Of a stretch of DNA of 64,000 nucleotides, positions 11,101 through 16,769 are shown one piece after another. How positions within the stretch are numbered: the first letter of the stretch is position 1; the number at the start of each line of letters is the position of its first letter. This DNA is from Pseudomonas palmensis (GTDB lineage: Bacteria; Pseudomonadota; Gammaproteobacteria; Pseudomonadales; Pseudomonadaceae). The stretch covers positions 43,768 to 107,767 of the forward strand of contig NZ_JAFKEC010000014.1 in assembly GCF_017848315.1 (NCBI RefSeq), written 5' to 3'. The translations under genes were made by a program, and so were the position numbers. A model generated the notes under the pieces. It did no database searches, was not told where the DNA came from, and saw only the letters and a list, made by a program, of their open reading frames with translations.

Positions 11101-11846
11101 AGCCCAAGTTCAGCCTCAAGACCCAGAGCCTGGTGGGCGCCGAGGCACTGATTCGCTGGCGCCACCCGACCTTCGGCGACGTACCGCCGGAGCACTTCAT
11201 CTCGCTGGCGGAAGAAAATGGCATGATTCTGCAGCTGGGCGACTGGGTGTTGGAGCAGGCGTGCCGGCAGATGCAAGCGTGGAAGCACAGCTACCTTGCG
11301 TTCGGGCCACTGTCGGTCAACCTGGCGGGCGCGCAGTTGCGTCAGCCGTTGCTGGTACAGCGCATCGAGCAATTGCTGCGCACTCACCAGCTCAAGGCCG
11401 GCGACCTTCAGTTGGAGATCACCGAGAACTTCATCATGAGCCAGGCCGAGGAGGCGCTGGCCATCCTGCACCAGCTCAAGCGCATCGGTGTACAACTGGC
11501 CATCGACGACTTCGGCACCGGCTACTCCTCGCTCAGTTACCTCAAACGCCTGCCTCTGGACATCCTCAAGATCGACCAGTCGTTCATCCGCGGCCTGCCG
11601 GATGACCCGCACGATGCGGCAATTGCGCGGGCGATCATTGCACTGGGGCGCAGCATGCAGCTGACCATCATCGCCGAGGGCGTGGAGAACCAGGCGCAGC
11701 AGCAATTTCTGGCGGCCGAGGGTTGCGAACAGATCCAGGGCTACATCGTCAGCCTTCCGCTGGCGGCGCCTGAATTCGCCGCGACCTTTCTACGCCGGGC
11801 AGTTTCGGATCTTTCGGATAGCACAGCTTCGAAACCCTCGCTATAA
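8106..11846 (+). CDS. rmcA: RmcA-type c-di-GMP enzyme: periplasmic sensor, PAS x4, GGDEF, EAL
   Basis: A 1246-residue inner-membrane protein starting at ATG 8106 (GAGG upstream); a TTG at 8088 is less likely because it precedes the signal peptide. Order: signal peptide (1-22), type-3 periplasmic solute-binding domain (about 30-255), membrane helix (about 268-287), four PAS domains (about 306-424, 434-549, 559-674, 684-799), GGDEF (intact motif at 885-889) and EAL (EAL motif at 1013-1015, DFGTGYSSL loop present). Layout and position next to rpoD match P. aeruginosa RmcA (PA0575), a redox-linked regulator of c-di-GMP and biofilm. Both catalytic motifs look intact; net phosphodiesterase activity is inferred from the homologue. 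The stop codon overlaps the -10 box of the following tRNA gene. Confidence 0.92.
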   Translation: MPRLPALVLPLLLMWSAAAGALTLNDEEKAWLSAHPQLRLGVDASWPPFEYRDQDGKYQGLAADYIALIQERLGVVFTPIEPSSWSAVLEQARQGQLDLLPGIMSTPERQGYLAFTRPYLDFPIVILAHEGGPRPRDLKELYGLKVAVVENYAPHELLRTHHPDLNLVALPNVSSALQALATDEVDAVVGDLASSVWSLRQLKLEGLYVSGETPYRYQLAMAAPRQQKMLIGILDKVIADMSPAELSHIQERWVGKVLENSNRWRDLLLYGLPGILLLVAILAAVMRVNRRLSSEISRRIALEQELRSSEYHYRGLVESLSAIAWEADANNFTYSYVSPHAEDLLGYPISQWLKPGFWRDILHPDDALWAQAYCDSETAAGRDHSLDYRVIRADGRVLWVRDIVSLIEHGHTPVMRGLMIDISETKNTEQALRLSEQKFASVFQQCPDILLIARVSDGCLLEVNEAFEDQIGLSQDQVIGRTAAELNLWGIEDQGPAPLQRLQGGNIRNLEMPFRRSNGQLFTGLTSAEIFDLDSTPALVVAVRDISQLKQTQEQLQTSEEKFAKAFHASPDGLLLSRQSDGLLIEVNDGFCRITGFDSQVLDHSTLELGIWVDLNERRQLLELLNLNGFVRDFSCHIRRADGQIRLCEVSARPLPIAGVDCMLTIARDITERHLMQEKLQLAATVFENTAEGVLITDIDQHISAVNRAFSEITGYSEFEALGQTPRLLASGQHDSAFYAALWHQLTAEGHWQGEIQNRRKSGELYPAWLTISAVRNHEREITHFVAVFADISSLKHAQAELDYQAHHDPLTGLPNRTLFESRLQAALSSPQPSGRQGAVLFLDLDRFKHINDSLGHPVGDLLLKAIAQRLKEQVRDNDTVARLGGDEFIILLPGLHQPSDAEHIANKLLACFGAPFQAGEHEFFTSASIGTSLYPQDGTDVASLIRNADAAMYRSKAKGRNRVESYTRDLTAQAAERIALEHELRRAIERKELSLSYQPKFSLKTQSLVGAEALIRWRHPTFGDVPPEHFISLAEENGMILQLGDWVLEQACRQMQAWKHSYLAFGPLSVNLAGAQLRQPLLVQRIEQLLRTHQLKAGDLQLEITENFIMSQAEEALAILHQLKRIGVQLAIDDFGTGYSSLSYLKRLPLDILKIDQSFIRGLPDDPHDAAIARAIIALGRSMQLTIIAEGVENQAQQQFLAAEGCEQIQGYIVSLPLAAPEFAATFLRRAVSDLSDSTASKPSL

Positions 11847-11847
11847 T
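11842..11847 (+). promoter_or_regulatory. -10 box of the tRNA gene, overlapping the rmcA stop
   Basis: A perfect TATAAT lies 13 bp before the tRNA and includes the TAA stop codon of rmcA (11844-11846). A -35 element is not convincing. The spacing fits a stable RNA promoter. Confidence 0.5.
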
Positions 11848-11859
11848 CCGCGACCACTG

Positions 11860-11936
11860 GGGCCTATAGCTCAGTTGGTTAGAGCAGAGGACTCATAATC
11901 CTTTGGTCCACGGTTCAAGTCCGTGTGGGCCCACCA
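11860..11936 (+). tRNA. tRNA with CAU anticodon, probably tRNA-Ile2
   Basis: A complete 77-nt cloverleaf with encoded CCA. The acceptor stem is GGGCCTA/TGGGCCC, the D stem GCTC/GAGC, the anticodon loop CTCATAA (anticodon CAU) and the T stem CACGG/CCGTG with loop TTCAAGT. CAU can be elongator Met or Ile2. The C4-G69 and C5-G68 pairs in the acceptor stem are features remembered as TilS lysidine-synthetase determinants, which favours Ile2 reading AUA. The last 19 nt are duplicated at 14211 as the far end of an inserted segment; the tRNA itself is intact. Confidence 0.93.
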
Positions 11937-11971
11937 TACTCAAAGCCGCGCATTGCGCGGCTTTTGCGTTT
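11918..11971 (+). repeat. 54-bp direct repeat, left copy (att-like, in tRNA 3' end)
   Basis: Covers the last 19 nt of the tRNA (T-loop to CCA) plus the whole tRNA terminator. It is identical over 54 bp to 14211-14264. Flanking bases diverge at once on both sides, as expected for a site-specific integration core. Confidence 0.92.
11942..11966 (+). terminator. Terminator of the tRNA gene
   Basis: A 10-bp perfect stem AAAGCCGCGC/GCGCGGCTTT with an ATT loop, followed by TTGCGTTTTT. It begins 6 bp after the tRNA and is included in the 54-bp repeat, so a second copy lies at 14235-14259. Confidence 0.88.
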
Positions 11972-12059
11972 TTGGCGGGATCGCCTCAGATACGCAGTGC
12001 TCATTTGCAACTCGTAAACCCGAGTGCGAGCCGGGTCCTTTCCTCATCCGTTTTTGTGG

Positions 12060-12086
12060 GGCCGGCATCGCCTACGCCGCCCGGCC
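12060..12086 (-). terminator. Hairpin downstream of prfH
   Basis: GGCCGG/CCGGCC 6-bp stem with a GC-rich interior, 33 bp past the prfH stop on the minus strand. There is no T run, so the terminator call is weak. The 147 bp between the left repeat and prfH contain no recognisable gene. Confidence 0.3.
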
Positions 12087-12118
12087 TGACTTTTGCTCGA
12101 CGACTATTCGCACACAAT

Positions 12119-12739
12119 CTACTCGTCAGCCGGCTCGAAGCGCTCGCCGCGAAACACCCGACGTGGATTGCCACGCTCGATGCGGTGATGGAACAACCGC
12201 CGCTCCGCGCGCAGTTCGCTGTCGACCTGCTCTGCCTGTTGCGCCAGGCGTTGCCCGATGAGCAGCAGCGCCAAGCGTTTGTTGGCGTGCTGGCTACGCT
12301 CGCTCTGTACCTTGACGCTGACGCCGCTGGCCAGGTGCGTGGCGCGCACTGCCGAGTCGGTGGTGTTGACATGCTGACCACCCGGCCCGGACGAACGCAA
12401 GGTCTCAAAGTGGATCTCGCTCGCCAATTCCGGTGCCGGTGGCGCAAACCGTGCGCCACCAAAGAACCAGTTCTTGCGCGCATGCCCCGGCCGGTACGGA
12501 CTGCTGCACGTCCATTGCAGCGAGCCCGTCCAGTGATCCGCCAGGCGCTCGGCCTGCTCGCCATCCAGTGCCAGCAACACCGAGCGCAAGGTACCGCGCC
12601 GCGGCCCCGGCTCTTCTTCGAGTATCCGTACCGCCACGGCCTGGGCATCCGCTTCGGCCTGCAGCCTGAGCAATGCCTTGGCCACTGCCAGGGCACATTC
12701 TTCCGGCCCCTGAGCCGCCGAGAGTTGCAGCAGGATCAT
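12119..12739 (-). CDS. prfH: Release-factor-like ribosome rescue protein PrfH
   Basis: A 206-residue class-I release-factor homologue much shorter than RF1/RF2 (about 360). The peptidyl-tRNA hydrolysis motif GGQ is at residues 120-122 within [10 protein letters not shown]. The codon-recognition domain of RF1/RF2 is missing. The start is ATG 12739, giving [14 protein letters not shown], which matches the remembered E. coli PrfH N-terminus; it shares one base with the rtcB stop (TGATG) and has GGAGG upstream, so translation is coupled. In E. coli and relatives PrfH is reported to release peptides from ribosomes with a damaged decoding centre, after which its partner RtcB reseals 16S rRNA. Conserved pairing with rtcB supports that role here. 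Confidence 0.93.
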   Translation of the reverse strand: MILLQLSAAQGPEECALAVAKALLRLQAEADAQAVAVRILEEEPGPRRGTLRSVLLALDGEQAERLADHWTGSLQWTCSSPYRPGHARKNWFFGGARFAPPAPELASEIHFETLRSSGPGGQHVNTTDSAVRATHLASGVSVKVQSERSQHANKRLALLLIGQRLAQQAEQVDSELRAERRLFHHRIERGNPRRVFRGERFEPADE

Positions 12740-13875
12740 CAGCAGCACCCTCCGCGCGTCTTGTAGGTCAGCACCGGTTTCAGTCGTGCCAGCACGCGAA
12801 CCAACCCCGCTTCACGCAAGGCACCCACCACCGAGTCGATAGCCTTGTAGGCCTCCGGCGCTTCCTCGTAGATCAGCGCCCGGTCGGCGCAGATCACGCG
12901 GCTGCCTAGTGCCGTACGACTCAGTTGCTCGACGCTGTAGCGCGAGGCGAGGCGGTCCTTGCACTCGCTGCGCATCCATTTGCGTCCGGCGCCATGGGCC
13001 AGGGACAACAGGCTGCGCTCGTCGGCGATCGGCTGTACCAAGTAGCTGTAGTCGCCGCGCGAACCAGGGATCACCACCGCCCCCTGATCCGACGGTGTGG
13101 CGCCTTTGCGATGCAGCCAACCATCGAGCCCGTCGACCTGCGCTGGCGACACCAGGTTGTGGTTGATGTCGAGCAGTACATCGCCATCGGCACGCAAGCG
13201 GTCGAGCATGCGCCGGGCAATCAACTGACGGTTGGCTTCGGCAAAACGCAGCGCGCCGTCGTGCCGGCCCAGGTAATGAGTGCTGGCCTCGCTGCCCGCC
13301 TCCAGCCCGTGATGACCGAACAGGTCGACCTGCTCACGCAAGATCGCCTCGCCCAAACCACGCGAGCCGCTGTGCACCAGCAACAGCAGGTGTTTGCGCT
13401 CGATGCCCAAGGCTGCCAGGGCCGCATCGTCGTAGCTTTCATCAAGTTGCTGCAGCTCGGCGAAGTGGTTACCACCACCAATGGTGCCTAGAGAACGCTC
13501 GTGCCCCGTGGCAGGCAAACCGAAGCTGGCGACGGCCTCCTGCCACGTCTCGTCGAGCGGCAGGTCGAGGTTGCCAAGGCGTTTCTCCAGCTTGTCCAGA
13601 TGCAGCTTGGCGGTCGGGATGTCCGTACGCCACAGCGCCATGCCACAGCCGATGTCATTGCCGACCAGCGCCGGGTACAAACGCCCCACGGAAAAGAATG
13701 CCGCGCCGACCGGATAGCCACGCCCCGGATGCAGGTCCGGCATGCCGGCCACCCGATGCATGCCCCCTAGGCGAGCGGTGGTTTCGAGTTGTTGGATCGC
13801 TTTTCCTTCGATCCAGGTGTCGTCCGCGGCGACCAATACGGCGCCGTCGGACAAATTGCGAATGCAAGTGCCCAT
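12739..13875 (-). CDS. rtcB: RNA-splicing ligase RtcB (PrfH-associated type)
   Basis: RtcB is a GTP- and Mn2+-dependent ligase that joins 2',3'-cyclic-phosphate (or 3'-phosphate) RNA ends to 5'-OH ends. The 378-residue protein carries the metal ligands D74 and C77 in GNDIGCGM, H137 in GGGNHF and H168 in HSGSRG, plus the guanylylated His at H294 in AHGAGR, so it looks catalytically intact. It is shorter than RtcB of the rtcA-rtcB operons (about 400) and has neither an RtcA nor an RtcR neighbour. It is coupled to prfH, which points to the RtcB2 subgroup that repairs damaged rRNA. ATG 13875 follows AGGA in an RNA stretch that can fold into a hairpin; see the leader entry. Confidence 0.95.
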   Translation of the reverse strand: MGTCIRNLSDGAVLVAADDTWIEGKAIQQLETTARLGGMHRVAGMPDLHPGRGYPVGAAFFSVGRLYPALVGNDIGCGMALWRTDIPTAKLHLDKLEKRLGNLDLPLDETWQEAVASFGLPATGHERSLGTIGGGNHFAELQQLDESYDDAALAALGIERKHLLLLVHSGSRGLGEAILREQVDLFGHHGLEAGSEASTHYLGRHDGALRFAEANRQLIARRMLDRLRADGDVLLDINHNLVSPAQVDGLDGWLHRKGATPSDQGAVVIPGSRGDYSYLVQPIADERSLLSLAHGAGRKWMRSECKDRLASRYSVEQLSRTALGSRVICADRALIYEEAPEAYKAIDSVVGALREAGLVRVLARLKPVLTYKTRGGCC

Positions 13876-13970
13876 AGTCCAATCCTGATGGGTTGAAACA
13901 AAAAGATGTTCGGATTGGCAGGCCAGAGGCCGGGCGTTGCGGTACCGCTAACGAGTAGCGGTGAATGCGT
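13876..13970 (-). promoter_or_regulatory. rtcB leader with candidate RBS-sequestering hairpin
   Basis: Between the leader ORF and rtcB, the transcript can form GGATTGG (13885-13879) pairing with CCAATCC (13918-13912) over 7 bp, loop 26 nt. The 3' arm includes the GGA of the rtcB ribosome site AGGA, ending 3 nt before the ATG. A second hairpin, ACCGCTA/TAGCGGT with a 5-nt loop (13944-13962), lies upstream. A U5 run (13904-13900) is within the larger loop. The layout suggests translational control, but no folding energy was computed. Confidence 0.45.
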
Positions 13971-14012
13971 TCAAGCCAGGCGCGACCTGCAAAGGGTGAT
14001 CAACTGTTGCAT
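13971..14012 (-). CDS. Putative 13-residue leader peptide upstream of rtcB
   Basis: ATG 14012 opens a 14-codon frame encoding MQQLITLCRSRLA and ending in TGA. It is preceded by an essentially perfect Shine-Dalgarno AAGGAGG at 5-6 nt spacing, far better than the rtcB site. It is too short for a stable protein and sits 95 nt before rtcB in the same orientation, in front of two hairpins. The placement is that of a regulatory leader peptide. Its expression and function are inferred. Confidence 0.5.
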   Translation of the reverse strand: MQQLITLCRSRLA

Positions 14013-14050
14013 GATGTACCTCCTTTGCTGTCGGGTGAGAGAAGGCGGGC

Positions 14051-14079
14051 ATCTTAGGTGTGTAATTGCCACCCTGCAA
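14051..14079 (-). promoter_or_regulatory. Candidate sigma-70 promoter for leader-rtcB-prfH
   Basis: On the minus strand TTGCAG (14079-14074), a 17-nt spacer and TAAGAT (14056-14051) resemble a modest -35/-10 pair 38 nt before the leader ATG. No sigma-54 site was found, unlike RtcR-controlled rtcBA operons. Confidence 0.4.
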
Positions 14080-14115
14080 CAACCTTGATCACATTTTTAC
14101 CAGGAGAACAACGTC

Positions 14116-14205
14116 ATGGCCGCAAAACCTGACCGCTCCGCGGTACAAAAAACATACCCTGGCGGTACAGTGCCCAGCTTCCAACCATTTCGCCAATTAC
14201 GCTAA
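14116..14205 (+). CDS. Unassigned small ORF next to the right repeat
   Basis: A 29-residue frame starts at ATG 14116 with AGGAG 9 nt upstream, begins MAAKPDRSAVQKTYPGG and ends 5 bp before the right 54-bp repeat. It has no recognised family. It might be a remnant of an island gene truncated at the junction, or simply chance coding. It is divergent from the rtcB leader transcript. Confidence 0.3.
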   Translation: MAAKPDRSAVQKTYPGGTVPSFQPFRQLR

Positions 14206-14210
14206 ACACT

Positions 14211-14264
14211 AGTCCGTGTGGGCCCACCATACTCAAAGCCGCGCATTGCGCGGCTTTTGCGTTT
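14211..14264 (+). repeat. 54-bp direct repeat, right copy (partial tRNA 3' end)
   Basis: Identical to 11918-11971. It carries only the last 19 nt of a tRNA plus its terminator, so it is not a functional tRNA gene. The next gene (AraC-type regulator) ends 21 bp further on. Confidence 0.92.
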
Positions 14265-14285
14265 CCGGCCCTCAGAACTTCACAA

Positions 14286-15077
14286 TCACGTCCCCAAACT
14301 GGCCGCATACACCCCCGGCGTCTTCCCATAGTGGCGCTGAAACAACCCGATGAACGCCGACACCGAGTCATACCCCAGTTCATTCGCCAGCCGAGTCACG
14401 CTCATGCCCTGCGCCAGCAACGGCAATGCGGCCAGCAAGCGCAGGCGCTGGCGCCATTCACGGAATGAAAGCTGGGTCTGCGCCTGAAACAGGCGCACCA
14501 GCGTGCGCCGCGATGCCCCCACCTGCTGCGCCCATTGCTCGAGGGTGCGGTTGTCCCCAGGCTCGACCTGCAGTGCATCGGTGATCCGGCGCAGGCGCGG
14601 GTCGCTGGGCAGCGGCAGGCTGAACGGTGCTTCGGCCAGCCCCTGCAACTCGTCCACCAGCACCTGCAGCAGGCGCGCCTGCGGCCCGTCGTCAGGGTAG
14701 TCGGCGGGAAAGTGGCTGACCCGTTCGATCAGCTCGCGCACCAGCGGCGTCACCTGCAGTACCGCGCAGTCACGGCGAGCGCCCGGCAGCACCGCGGCAT
14801 CCAGGTACAGCCCGCGAAACGCCAGCGCCTGCTCACTGAACGCCGTGTGCTGCACCCCTGGCGGAATCCACAACGCGCACTGCGGCGGCAGCAGATAGCT
14901 GTGGCGCTCGGTCAGCACCTGCATGATCCCGGCGCTGGCATAGGTGAACTGCACCCAGTCATGGCTGTGCATCTGCACTTCATAACCTGCCGGTATGCCG
15001 AACATGCGCCGCTGCACCGGGCGCGAAAGCGCCAGCGGTACGGGCGGCACCTGCGGTATCTGTCCCGCTTGCGGCAT
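14286..15077 (-). CDS. AraC-family transcriptional regulator
   Basis: A 263-residue regulator: N-terminal cupin-like sensor domain (HSHDWVQFTYASAG region with the usual His/Asp pattern) followed by a C-terminal AraC DNA-binding domain with two helix-turn-helix units. The second HTH contains ELGYDSVSAFIGLFQRHYGK, the family signature. The start is ATG 15077 with AGGGGA upstream; a GTG 66 bp earlier was rejected. It is divergent from the panB paralogue, 87 bp apart, so it probably regulates that gene and itself. The inducer is unknown. Confidence 0.88.
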   Translation of the reverse strand: MPQAGQIPQVPPVPLALSRPVQRRMFGIPAGYEVQMHSHDWVQFTYASAGIMQVLTERHSYLLPPQCALWIPPGVQHTAFSEQALAFRGLYLDAAVLPGARRDCAVLQVTPLVRELIERVSHFPADYPDDGPQARLLQVLVDELQGLAEAPFSLPLPSDPRLRRITDALQVEPGDNRTLEQWAQQVGASRRTLVRLFQAQTQLSFREWRQRLRLLAALPLLAQGMSVTRLANELGYDSVSAFIGLFQRHYGKTPGVYAASLGT

Positions 15078-15164
15078 CAGCTGTCCCCTTTGCTCAAGTG
15101 AGCCAAAAGTGCCGATGGTAGCCTGCGCCGCGACCCGTTGCACAACCTGATCGGAGACTTATCG

Positions 15165-15986
15165 ATGAGCACCCATGTACGTCAAAACCGCCTGACCATT
15201 CCCGCCATCCAGCAGCGCAAGGGCGCCGGCAGCCTGGTGGTGCTGACCGCCTACAGCCTGCCCATGGCCCGCTGGGTGGATGCCCATGCCGACCTGATCA
15301 TCGTCGGCGATTCGGTGGGCATGGTGCTGTACGGCATGCCCAGCACCCTGGGCGTGACCCTGGACATGATGATTGCCCATGGCCAGGCGGTGATGCGCGG
15401 GGCAGAGCGCGCCTGCGTGGTGGTCGACCTGCCGTTCGGCTGCTATCAGGCCTCGCCGGAGCAGGCATTTGTCAGCGCCGCCCGGGTGCTGCGCGAAACC
15501 GGTGCACAGGGCATCAAGCTCGAAGGTGGCGCCGAAATGGCCCACACCGTCGAATTTCTGGTGCGCCGTGGCATTCCGGTGATGGCGCACGTGGGCCTGA
15601 TGCCGCAGCAGGTCAACAGCATGGGCGGCTTCAAGGCCCAGGGGCGGGATGAACAAAGCGCAACCAAGGTGCGCGACGATGCCTTGGCCATGCAGGCGGC
15701 GGGTGCGTTCTCGGTGGTGCTCGAGGGCATCGCCGAGCCGCTGGCCCGCAGCCTGAGCGAAGCGTTGCACATCCCCACCATCGGCATTGGCGCATCCCCT
15801 GCGTGCGATGGGCAGGTGCTGGTGACCGAGGACCTGCTGGGCCTGTTCGGCGAGTACCAGCCGCGCTTCGTCAAACGCTATGCCGAGCTGCAACCGCAGA
15901 TCGAACAGGCACTGGAGCACTACGCCCGCGAGGTGCGCAGCGGCGAGTTCCCGGGGCTGGAGCACTGCTTCAAGGCCGCGCCCTGA
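15165..15986 (+). CDS. panB: Ketopantoate hydroxymethyltransferase paralogue (PanB-like)
   Basis: A 273-residue protein of the PanB family, which transfers a hydroxymethyl group from methylene-THF to 2-oxoisovalerate. The active-site set is present: Asp in IVGDSVGMV, Asp in [13 protein letters not shown], and the catalytic Glu in VVLEGIAEP. The start is ATG 15165 with GGAG upstream. No panC or panD is nearby; it sits instead between a divergent AraC regulator and an Lrp-type regulator, so it is probably a second copy beside the main panBC locus expected elsewhere. It may serve pantothenate or a different 2-oxoacid. Confidence 0.85.
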   Translation: MSTHVRQNRLTIPAIQQRKGAGSLVVLTAYSLPMARWVDAHADLIIVGDSVGMVLYGMPSTLGVTLDMMIAHGQAVMRGAERACVVVDLPFGCYQASPEQAFVSAARVLRETGAQGIKLEGGAEMAHTVEFLVRRGIPVMAHVGLMPQQVNSMGGFKAQGRDEQSATKVRDDALAMQAAGAFSVVLEGIAEPLARSLSEALHIPTIGIGASPACDGQVLVTEDLLGLFGEYQPRFVKRYAELQPQIEQALEHYAREVRSGEFPGLEHCFKAAP

Positions 15987-16063
15987 TAGCACCGGCGTGG
16001 ACAGTGGGTCGATTAGCTGCCTTAATCGGCCCACTTCCCAAGCGAAAGAAACGATCCCTGTCC

Positions 16064-16522
16064 ATGCCCACCCGCCCTGTCGCCCTCGATGAAATCGACC
16101 GTCAACTGATCGCCGCCCTGCAGATCAACGCCCGCGAAAGCGTGGCCATGCTTGCCCGGCAACTGGGCATTGCCCGCACCACCGTGACCTCGCGCCTGGC
16201 GCGCCTGGAGAAAACCAACGTCATCAGCGGTTACGGCGTGCGCCTTGGCCAGCGCGTGATCGACGGCGGCCTGCAGGCCTATGTGGGCATCACCGTGCGC
16301 CCCCGCTCGGGCAAGGAGGTGGTACGCCGCCTGAGCGCCATGGGGCAGATCCAGCAGTTGTGTGCGGTCAGTGGCGAGTTCGACTATGTGGCGTGGCTGC
16401 GCAGCGATTCGCCCGAACAACTGGACCAGTTGCTCGACCAGATCGGCAGTGTCGAGGGCGTGGAGAAAACCACCACCTCGATCATCCTCAGCAGCAAGGT
16501 GGACCGCGGCCAACCGGTTTGA
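16064..16522 (+). CDS. Lrp/AsnC-family transcriptional regulator
   Basis: A 152-residue protein: N-terminal winged helix-turn-helix (LDEIDRQLIAALQINARES, then LARQLGIARTTVTSRLARLE) and C-terminal RAM/ACT-like ligand domain. The ATG at 16064 lies 77 bp after the panB paralogue on the same strand and 247 bp before davB. Lrp-type proteins often control amino-acid catabolism genes next door, so davBA is the likeliest target; this is inferred from position. A REP element separates it from davB. Confidence 0.9.
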   Translation: MPTRPVALDEIDRQLIAALQINARESVAMLARQLGIARTTVTSRLARLEKTNVISGYGVRLGQRVIDGGLQAYVGITVRPRSGKEVVRRLSAMGQIQQLCAVSGEFDYVAWLRSDSPEQLDQLLDQIGSVEGVEKTTTSIILSSKVDRGQPV

Positions 16523-16550
16523 CATGGGTTAGCGGGGAACAGATAGAGCC

Positions 16551-16613
16551 CTTCGCTGGCAAGCATGCTAACGGTGCTCGCAAACCTGTAGGAGCCGGCC
16601 TTGCCGGCGAAGG
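16551..16613. repeat. REP element pair upstream of davB
   Basis: A Pseudomonas-type REP sequence (GTAGGAGCCGGCCTTGCCGG core) at 16588-16613 with a degenerate inverted partner starting CTTCGCTGGC at 16551. It lies between the Lrp regulator and davB. Confidence 0.6.
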
Positions 16614-16769
16614 CATCACTCTGCTCAAGCATCCCGTCACAATGACAAAAATCCCCACAAAACGACGACACTCTGCATCTTAATAACCAACACCCTCCCC
16701 TCGTAGAATGACCGCCAGCATTTCCTATACTCAAGCTCCGCTCCCCGCGCAGCCCTGGCAAGGTCTCCC

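Larger units (their letters stand above)
11918..14264. mobile_element. tRNA-associated mini-island carrying rtcB-prfH
   Basis: A 2.3-kb segment bounded by perfect 54-bp direct repeats made of a tRNA 3' end and its terminator. The cargo is a two-gene RNA-repair/ribosome-rescue operon (rtcB, prfH) on the minus strand, with a leader ORF and one unassigned small ORF. The arrangement is that of a segment integrated at a tRNA gene with the target reconstituted. No integrase, excisionase or transposase is visible, so the element is either mobilised in trans or has lost its recombinase. Confidence 0.8.

Noticed and set aside
11903..12766. 287-codon plus-strand frame reading out of the tRNA
   Set aside because: Begins inside the tRNA sequence and runs antisense to prfH; no ribosome site and no domain.
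14051..14110. Sigma-54 promoter for rtcB as in RtcR-controlled operons
   Set aside because: No TGGCAC-N5-TTGC pattern was found and there is no rtcR gene nearby.
14211..14229. Second tRNA gene
   Set aside because: Only the last 19 nt of the tRNA are present; there is no D arm or anticodon arm. It is the right-hand repeat of the island.
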